Positions 6,767-11,485 of a DNA stretch of 11,485 bases are shown piece by piece. The DNA is from Afipia sp. (GTDB taxonomy: Bacteria > Pseudomonadota > Alphaproteobacteria > Rhizobiales > Xanthobacteraceae). The first letter of the stretch is position 1; each line of letters begins with the position of its first letter. Location of the stretch: contig JAPLPA010000039.1 in the NCBI GenBank assembly GCA_026400415.1, positions 1-11,485 on the forward strand, written 5' to 3'. A program made the position numbers and the translations under genes. A model generated the notes under the pieces. The model was not told where the DNA came from. It worked only from the letters and a program-made list of their open reading frames with translations, and did no database searches.

Positions 6767-7978
6767 TCATCTCTTTAACTCGTACTCGCACTGCCCCTCT
6801 TCAAGTGAGCGAAAGACCTCGCTGCCGGGAACTTTGGCGATCAGTTTATAATAATCCCACGGCTTGGATGATTCTTCCGGCTTTTTGACTTCAAACAAGT
6901 ACATGTCGCGTATAACGCGCCCGTCACTGCGAATTGTCGCGTCCTTGGTGAAAAAGTCGTTGATCTTTGTTTCACGCATTTGAGCGGCGACTTTTGCCGG
7001 ATCAGCGCTGCCCACGGCCTTCACACTCTTAAGATAATGCGTCACGGCGCTATAGATTCCGGCCTGAAGCATAGTGGGCATCGCCTTGTGCTCTTTAAAG
7101 AACCGCGCCGACCACTCTCGGGTCTGAGGATCTAAGTCCCAGTAGAAGGCTTCGGTCAGTAATAGACCTTGCGCAAGCTGCAAACCGATTGCGTGGATGT
7201 CGGTGATGAAGACCAGCAGGCCGGCCATCTTTTGGCCGGCCTTGACGATCCCAAATTCACCGGCTTGTTTGATTGCGGTACTGGTGTCATTCCCCGCATT
7301 CGCCAAGCCGATAATCTTGGCCTTTGAGCTTTGCGCCTGCAGCAGAAAGGACGAAAAATCAGGCGTTCCGAGAGGAGCTCGCACGGCACCCAACACGCGC
7401 CCTTTATTTGCGAGCACGACATTTGTCGTGTCCCGCTCTAACGCATGGCCGAATGCATAATCCGCGGTGATGAAAAACCACGTATCACTGCCAGCTCTTA
7501 CTGCAGCGCCGCCGGTGCTTTTGGCAAGCGCGTAGGTATCGTAGACCCAATGAAACCCGGTTGGAGAACAGGCTTTTCCCGTAAGGTCCGACGATCCGCC
7601 GCTCACCACGATGTCGAGTTTACTTTTCTCACGTGATAGGGCCCGCACCGCGAGGGCCGCACTAGAATTTCCGAGTCCCACAATTGCTGAGACATTATCC
7701 GTATCATACCAGCTCCGGGCTAATCCCACGGCGATATCGGCCTTGTTCTGATGATCCCCAATGACAAGCGCGATCGGCGCGCCCAAAACTTGGCCTCCGA
7801 AATCTTGGATGGCCAATTTAGCCGCGATAACCGATCCATTGCCAGTGGAGGCCGAAAGCGGCCCGCCCATGTCTTCCATGACAGCGATCTTAACTGGCGA
7901 CGATTGCGCATTAGCGCCTGACCCGGTCGCCGTGCAGATGAGTACTACGCCAAGGATAGCCCGAATGAAAAAGTCCAT
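6767..7978 (-). CDS. Periplasmic substrate-binding protein, branched-chain amino acid ABC transporter type (Peripla_BP_6)
   Basis: This 403-residue secreted binding protein of the LivJ/LivK fold captures a small solute in the periplasm for an ABC importer. I chose the ATG at 7978, not a codon 24 residues upstream, because it begins a proper signal peptide (basic Arg6, hydrophobic ILGVVLICTA, likely cleavage after GANA) and has GGGGGA 7 bases before it. Typical family features follow: VKIAVMEDMGGPLS at the mature N-terminus, KLAIQDFGG, IVGLGNSSAALAV, TGFHWVYDTYA and FFITADYAFG. No permease or ATPase gene is in the window, so the rest of the transporter must be elsewhere or lost. It is the first gene of the operon, 34 bases before the PsuG-like gene, which suggests that the pathway acts on an imported compound. 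The family binds amino acids, amides, urea and aromatic acids, so the ligand is not predictable. Confidence 0.9.
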   Translation of the reverse strand: MDFFIRAILGVVLICTATGSGANAQSSPVKIAVMEDMGGPLSASTGNGSVIAAKLAIQDFGGQVLGAPIALVIGDHQNKADIAVGLARSWYDTDNVSAIVGLGNSSAALAVRALSREKSKLDIVVSGGSSDLTGKACSPTGFHWVYDTYALAKSTGGAAVRAGSDTWFFITADYAFGHALERDTTNVVLANKGRVLGAVRAPLGTPDFSSFLLQAQSSKAKIIGLANAGNDTSTAIKQAGEFGIVKAGQKMAGLLVFITDIHAIGLQLAQGLLLTEAFYWDLDPQTREWSARFFKEHKAMPTMLQAGIYSAVTHYLKSVKAVGSADPAKVAAQMRETKINDFFTKDATIRSDGRVIRDMYLFEVKKPEESSKPWDYYKLIAKVPGSEVFRSLEEGQCEYELKR

Positions 7979-8243
7979 AATATCATCCCCCACTAACCAT
8001 TCGTGAATGCCAAATTGCAGAATAGACACCCCGGAACCGAGACATGGCAAATCCCATTGGTAATTGAGCGATAGTAGCTAGTTTCGAAAGTTTTTGGAAG
8101 CCCCCGCTCACAACTCTCACAACAAGCTAAGAGACCAATGGCCTCAGGTTTATTTCCAAATTGGCTCCATCACCGCGCACTTTTGGAAACCATCGCTGTG
8201 CGGGCTCTCTCGACCACGTTCAACGCCTGCGTGTACTGAAAAC
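7979..8243. other. Non-coding stretch upstream of the operon
   Basis: This 265-base stretch between the operon's first gene and the transposase remnant must hold the operon promoter if the operon has its own. I find no convincing -35/-10 pair. A palindromic TTTCGAAA lies at about 8083-8090, and a weak TACTAT follows it on the - strand at about 8071-8076, but the match to consensus is poor. Part of the stretch may be the 3' end of the decayed insertion sequence. No terminal inverted repeat could be identified. Confidence 0.4.
7986..7991 (-). promoter_or_regulatory. Ribosome-binding site deciding the start of the binding protein
   Basis: GGGGGA lies 7 bases before the ATG at 7978. Together with the signal peptide that begins at this ATG, it argues against the longer reading from 8050. 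Confidence 0.6.
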
Positions 8244-8636
8244 CTAAACCCGGGCGTAGTGGTGATGCAGTCCGCCAAGGATGGGATGCGGTTTGATGCT
8301 TCCGATCGACTGAACTGGGCGAGAGACCGGCGCATCCTTGTTCAAAGATCGATGGGTCCTGACACGGTTGTAATATTCGGCATAAGATTTGAGTATCCGG
8401 CGCAGATACGCCTCACCCAAGACAATGATGTGGTCCTCACGCTCACGCCGGATCGATCCGATCAGCCGTTCGGCAAAGCCATCTTGCCAGGGTGAAGCTG
8501 GTGCAGTGGGCTTGTCCCGGATGCCCATGGCGCGCAATCGGCGTGCGACGACCGCGCCATAGATTTGATCCCGATCGCGGAGGAGGTATTTTGGGGCGTC
8601 ATCCCAAGGGAAGGCTTCCGTTATCTACCGCGCAAT
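8244..8636 (-). pseudogene. Decayed integrase-core (DDE) transposase, C-terminal remnant
   Basis: This is the 3' end of an rve/DDE-type insertion-sequence transposase. The continuous part gives RAMGIRDKPTAPASPWQDGF, AERLIGSIRRE, HIIVLGEAYLRRIL, YYNRVRTHRSLNKDAP and a C-terminal GGLHHHYARV, all typical of rhizobial integrase-core proteins. The same frame continues upstream of the ATG at 8537 (ITEAFPWDDAPKYLLRDRDQ), which supplies the second catalytic Asp. The catalytic Glu is in AERL. Just before that, at 8625-8627, a TAG sits where relatives carry Gln (ARQITEAFPW), and similarity fades a few codons further up. The N-terminal two thirds, including the first Asp, is missing. The element is dead. 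The exact IS family (IS3- or IS481-like) and its ends are not clear, and the right-hand boundary given is approximate. Confidence 0.85.
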
Positions 8637-8738
8637 CCGAGTGTTCGGCAAATTCCGTTGCTATGTTGCGCGTGCAGCTAGCAATTCTGCGGATAAGGTT
8701 TCGGTACACACACCGGTCAGGTCAGAGCAACAGTGATA

Positions 8739-10460
8739 TTAGTTTAGCTCAGGCAACGCCCCGTGCACCACCCGCCCGCCAACGAGGGTTGCGAGTACCT
8801 CCGTTTTTCCGATCGCTTCAATTTCACAACTCATCGGATCGCGATCAATCACGATCAAATCGGCATGGTTTCCAGCATTCAGAGAACCAATATCATTCCA
8901 CCGGAGAACACGCGCTGCGTCTCTTGTCCACATCGCCAGCGCCTCTTCGCGCGAAATTTGCTGGGCCGGCCCTCGGTTCCGGGAGCTGGATCCGCCGAAC
9001 TCGTGGGTAAGAGCCAATTCAATCTGTTTGAAGGCGTTCTTTGGCCCCCAATCGCTCCCCCCGGCAACAACCAGCCCGTTGTCCAGCAGGCGACGCAACG
9101 GGATCAGGTCGCTGAGAACGCTTCCTTTCATTCGCTCACGGAAAAGCTCGCCCTTCCCCCAGGTGAACGACATCGTAGTCGTCACATCCATTCCCAACTT
9201 GGCATAGCGGCGCGCTTGCTCCGGCTCAACGAAGAACGCATGTACAAGAATCCAATGCAGGCTTGGAATATCGAATTCGGGAGCCATGGCTTCGAGCTGG
9301 AAAAGATTCTCTTCATGCGCATGAGACCCCATCGAAATCGTATTGAGGCGCATTCCACACCCCGCGCATATTTTCATCGCGAGCGCCGCGCGCTCTTTCG
9401 AGATGTATTCAATTCCATTAGTCATTGCGCCGTATGGACCGCGATAAGGTTCACGCATTCTCAACGCACCTGGCCAGCAAGTCCCGTCACGCATGAAAGT
9501 CATGCCGTTGAAGCGAAGAAACTCGTCTTTTAGTTCAATTCGTTCAGCCGCCTCTTCACACCGAAGAACAAAATCACTGCGGCTACGCGGCTTGCTCCAC
9601 GGCATTCCGTAGGATTCTGCTTCCTGCGCGATCATCACACGCAGAGTTAGCTGGTTCTCAGTGCGCAAAGATCGATACACATCGATGAGTGGCGGATCCA
9701 TCATATGATTTTCGTAAATGCCGGTCACACCTTGCGCATTGTAGTGCTTCATACCGCGGATGGTGCCCGGCCGCATCTTGTCCATCTGCAGAAAAGGTAT
9801 CTTCCGCCAGATCGAGTGATTGAAACTGTCCAGGCTGTAATAATTGGTCACTGAGCCAGAAAGGATGCCCGTGGGCTTTCCAGATGTGTCCTTTTCAATC
9901 GACACTTCACCGATTTGGCTTGGTGTATTCTCGTCGATTCCCAACCGGCGCAAAGCCTCGCTGTTGAATGCGATCACGTTCGGTGTGACCGGCGCCCAGG
10001 CTTGAATCATAACCGGGTGATTGGTGCTCGCTCGATCCAGTTCGTGCCGATTTGGCAGTCGGCCCTCGATCAGATTTTTCCACGACCTCGTAATGAAATA
10101 GTGCGGTTCGCCGACAGGCGTCGTCATAATCCACTCGCCGGGCTTGGTCGACGCAGCACGCACTCTGATGCGCTCTATGATTTCGACATGACTATTCGCT
10201 GCGGTGATATCGACAAGAGGCTCTTGGAGAGTCCCGTAGTGCAGGAGATGCGGATGGGTATCGATGAGGCCGGGCAGAACGGTCCGCCCGTCGAGGTCCA
10301 CGAAACCCGCGTCGTTTCCCAAGGTGCGCTTTACATGCTCAAGCAAGCCGGCCGCGATAACGCGGCCGTCTGAAATTCCCAACGCTTCCACGCGCCCGAG
10401 GGCCGGATCCATCGTGTGAATAGGACCACCGTGAAAAATGGTCGCTTCGGTCACAGTCAT
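8739..10460 (-). CDS. YtcJ-like amidohydrolase (amidohydrolase family 3)
   Basis: This 573-residue metal-dependent hydrolase belongs to the group that includes N-substituted formamide deformylase and YtcJ. It opens with the small beta-domain (TIFHGGPIHTMDP, LGISDGRVIAAG, DLDGRTVLPGLIDTHPHLL). Metal-binding motifs are visible: the DTHPH after the first domain, His in GSHAHEE, His in WILVHAFF, and Asp in GGSDWGPKN. The C-terminal beta-domain closes with GSLNAGNHADLIVIDRDPM. Length and motif order are normal and no damage is seen. It has no signal peptide and is probably cytoplasmic. Substrates are likely amide, formamide or cyclic amide bonds, but the family is poorly predictive. The start is supported by AGAGGGA 4 bases before the ATG. 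It follows the ligase gene on the same strand after 102 bases and may share its transcript. The transposase remnant separates it from the eight-gene operon. Confidence 0.9.
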   Translation of the reverse strand: MTVTEATIFHGGPIHTMDPALGRVEALGISDGRVIAAGLLEHVKRTLGNDAGFVDLDGRTVLPGLIDTHPHLLHYGTLQEPLVDITAANSHVEIIERIRVRAASTKPGEWIMTTPVGEPHYFITRSWKNLIEGRLPNRHELDRASTNHPVMIQAWAPVTPNVIAFNSEALRRLGIDENTPSQIGEVSIEKDTSGKPTGILSGSVTNYYSLDSFNHSIWRKIPFLQMDKMRPGTIRGMKHYNAQGVTGIYENHMMDPPLIDVYRSLRTENQLTLRVMIAQEAESYGMPWSKPRSRSDFVLRCEEAAERIELKDEFLRFNGMTFMRDGTCWPGALRMREPYRGPYGAMTNGIEYISKERAALAMKICAGCGMRLNTISMGSHAHEENLFQLEAMAPEFDIPSLHWILVHAFFVEPEQARRYAKLGMDVTTTMSFTWGKGELFRERMKGSVLSDLIPLRRLLDNGLVVAGGSDWGPKNAFKQIELALTHEFGGSSSRNRGPAQQISREEALAMWTRDAARVLRWNDIGSLNAGNHADLIVIDRDPMSCEIEAIGKTEVLATLVGGRVVHGALPELN

Positions 10461-10562
10461 CTTTTCCCTCTATTGAACCATTTGATTGACGTAACGGCGC
10501 CGAACCCTGGTCCTGGCCGCAGCACTTTCAATCGAGGAGCAATCGATCCGTTTGACGTCCGC
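10461..10562. other. Short gap between ligase and amidohydrolase
   Basis: This 102-base gap contains the amidohydrolase ribosome-binding site AGAGGGA (10465-10471, - strand) and a direct repeat CAATCG about 11 bases apart (near 10529-10545). No hairpin followed by a T-tract is seen, so read-through from the ligase gene is possible. Confidence 0.4.
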
Positions 10563-11485
10563 CTAAATCACTAGAACGGCGACAGATTCGCGTTTCATCG
10601 CGAACAGCGCCCCCACCGATGCGCTTCGCTGCCTCAACACGATCTTCTGATTTATATACCCCTTGTCCGTGGTTTCGCCGGCCTCGAGGTCGAGAGGCTT
10701 GGTCTCGATGCAGACGCGGCGGATTGCACGCGTCGCGACTCGGTTGTCTGAATTCAACGCCACGAGGCGATCAACGATCAGCGCGTGCAGTCGGGGATCG
10801 CGTGCTGCCTCATTTGGCTCATCGGACAGACCCGGTATGGCCTGGCGCACGCCAGCGAGATTCAGAAAGGCCAGAATACCCAGCTCATCTTTTCCATCAC
10901 CCGCAACAACACAATCTTGAAGAAGCGGGCTGGTTGCCGTGAGAACCTCCACGCGCAAGCTACCCACATGAACCCATGTGCCCGTCGAGAGTTTGAAATT
11001 CTCGACAACACGCCCTCCATAGGCGACCCCGAGGACCCGATCGTCCTCGCTGATAACCCTGAGTGCGTCGCCCGTGGCGTAAAAGCCGCCTTCATCGAAC
11101 GCAGCTTTTGTCGCGATTTCATTATCTACATAGCCAGGCATGACGTTCGGACCCCGGACACGCCCTTCAAGAAGGTCGGCGGCTGTCGCAAGCTTGACCT
11201 CTACGCCAGGCAGTGGGATTCCCACGAAGGACGAATCGGGGGCGTCGCCGCATGTCAGAGTGATTGCCGGCGCTGTTTCGGTTGTTCCCCACGAAGTCAC
11301 GATGTGGACGCGACGCCCGGTCGCCCTCACGGCGGCGGAATTGATCCGCTGCCATAGAGCCGCAGGCATTGCAGCTCCCGAGAAGCAAATCACATCGAGT
11401 CGATCGAAGAAGGCTTCGCCTGCATTGCCACGCTCCAAACATGGAAGGAGCGTGTCAATTCCCCTCGGTACGTTGAAGTGGATGG
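10563..11485 (-). CDS. Feruloyl-CoA-synthase-like acyl-CoA ligase, C-terminal part (runs off the window)
   Basis: This adenylate-forming ligase (ANL superfamily) activates an aromatic or other carboxylic acid with ATP and CoA. The frame is open to the right edge; the extra codons read IHFNVPRGIDTLLPCLERG, so the gene starts outside the window and the TTG at 11438 is not a real start. Visible motifs are: SGAAMPAALW, the adenylation motif TSWGTTETAPA, the ribose-binding YATGDALR, and GRVVENFKLSTGTWVHVGSL, whose FKL-x-TGTWV wording is characteristic of feruloyl-CoA synthases. The C-terminal TDKGYINQK carries a Lys near the expected catalytic-Lys position. No damage is seen in the visible part. 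It suggests use of a phenylpropanoid or related acid, but typical ferulate partners (enoyl-CoA hydratase/lyase, vanillin dehydrogenase) are not in view, and the ALDH in the other operon is not obviously vanillin-type. Confidence 0.88.
   Translation of the reverse strand, partial: IHFNVPRGIDTLLPCLERGNAGEAFFDRLDVICFSGAAMPAALWQRINSAAVRATGRRVHIVTSWGTTETAPAITLTCGDAPDSSFVGIPLPGVEVKLATAADLLEGRVRGPNVMPGYVDNEIATKAAFDEGGFYATGDALRVISEDDRVLGVAYGGRVVENFKLSTGTWVHVGSLRVEVLTATSPLLQDCVVAGDGKDELGILAFLNLAGVRQAIPGLSDEPNEAARDPRLHALIVDRLVALNSDNRVATRAIRRVCIETKPLDLEAGETTDKGYINQKIVLRQRSASVGALFAMKRESVAVLVI

Noticed and set aside
7979..8050. Longer N-terminus for the binding protein (start at 8050)
   Set aside because: The extra 24 residues do not look like a signal peptide, whereas the internal ATG at 7978 begins a good one and has a GGGGGA in front.
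7979..8243. Sigma-70 promoter for the operon (for example TTGCCA with TATTCT, or TTCCAA with TACTAT)
   Set aside because: The first pair has a 20-base spacer and the second matches consensus poorly, so neither is better than chance.
8094..8495. + strand open frame overlapping the transposase remnant
   Set aside because: Antisense to the recognisable transposase C-terminus; its composition looks like a shadow.
8763..9533. Long + strand open frame (256 codons) opposite the amidohydrolase
   Set aside because: It is antisense to a clearly conserved amidohydrolase, has no recognisable motif, and is rich in Arg/His/Pro as expected of a shadow frame.
10785..11357. + strand open frame of 190 codons opposite the acyl-CoA ligase
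   Set aside because: Antisense to well-conserved ligase motifs, with no family features of its own.
1..11485. CRISPR arrays, tRNA or rRNA genes
   Set aside because: No regularly spaced repeats, tRNA-like cloverleaf or rRNA sequence was noticed on reading; no covariance search could be run.

Overview
The window most resembles an accessory region of an alphaproteobacterium, probably Bradyrhizobium-like. This is inferred from the protein types and the style of the transposase remnant, not tested. One gene on the + strand (the 3' part of thiC) faces a long run of genes on the - strand. Base composition changes sharply at that meeting point: bases 61-120 in thiC hold 40 of 60 G+C, while bases 781-840 in the first - strand gene hold 27 of 60. 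This suggests the - strand block has a different origin.

Left end (1-593): the end of thiC, thiamine pyrimidine synthase. It reads cleanly but has lost, in frame, the whole Cys-rich loop that holds its [4Fe-4S] cluster.

Centre (618-7978, - strand): a tightly packed eight-gene operon, transcribed right to left. It encodes a periplasmic substrate-binding protein, a PsuG-like C-nucleotide glycosidase, an HSL-type esterase, a NadC-like phosphoribosyltransferase (broken here), an OMP-decarboxylase-like protein, a stand-alone HisI-like cyclohydrolase, an aldehyde dehydrogenase, and a HAD pyrimidine-5'-nucleotidase-like phosphatase. Gaps are 4-47 bases, and two junctions overlap. Four of the enzymes are relatives of phosphoribosyl or ribonucleotide enzymes drawn from four different primary pathways (pseudouridine, NAD, UMP, histidine). 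None sits beside its normal pathway partners, and three of them differ at residues normally tied to substrate or catalysis. The simplest reading is an undescribed pathway that makes or breaks down a ribosylated N-heterocycle: import, ester cleavage, attachment or removal of ribose phosphate, decarboxylation, ring hydrolysis, aldehyde oxidation and dephosphorylation. The order of steps and the substrate cannot be read from the sequence.

Right part (8244-11485, - strand): a decayed integrase-core transposase lies directly upstream of the operon. Beyond it are a YtcJ-type amidohydrolase and the C-terminal part of a feruloyl-CoA-synthase-like ligase that runs off the window, both typical of catabolic accessory DNA.

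Two otherwise well-preserved genes (thiC and the nadC-like gene) each lack a short internal block carrying essential residues. These are either real recent deletions or assembly collapses, and raw reads would decide.
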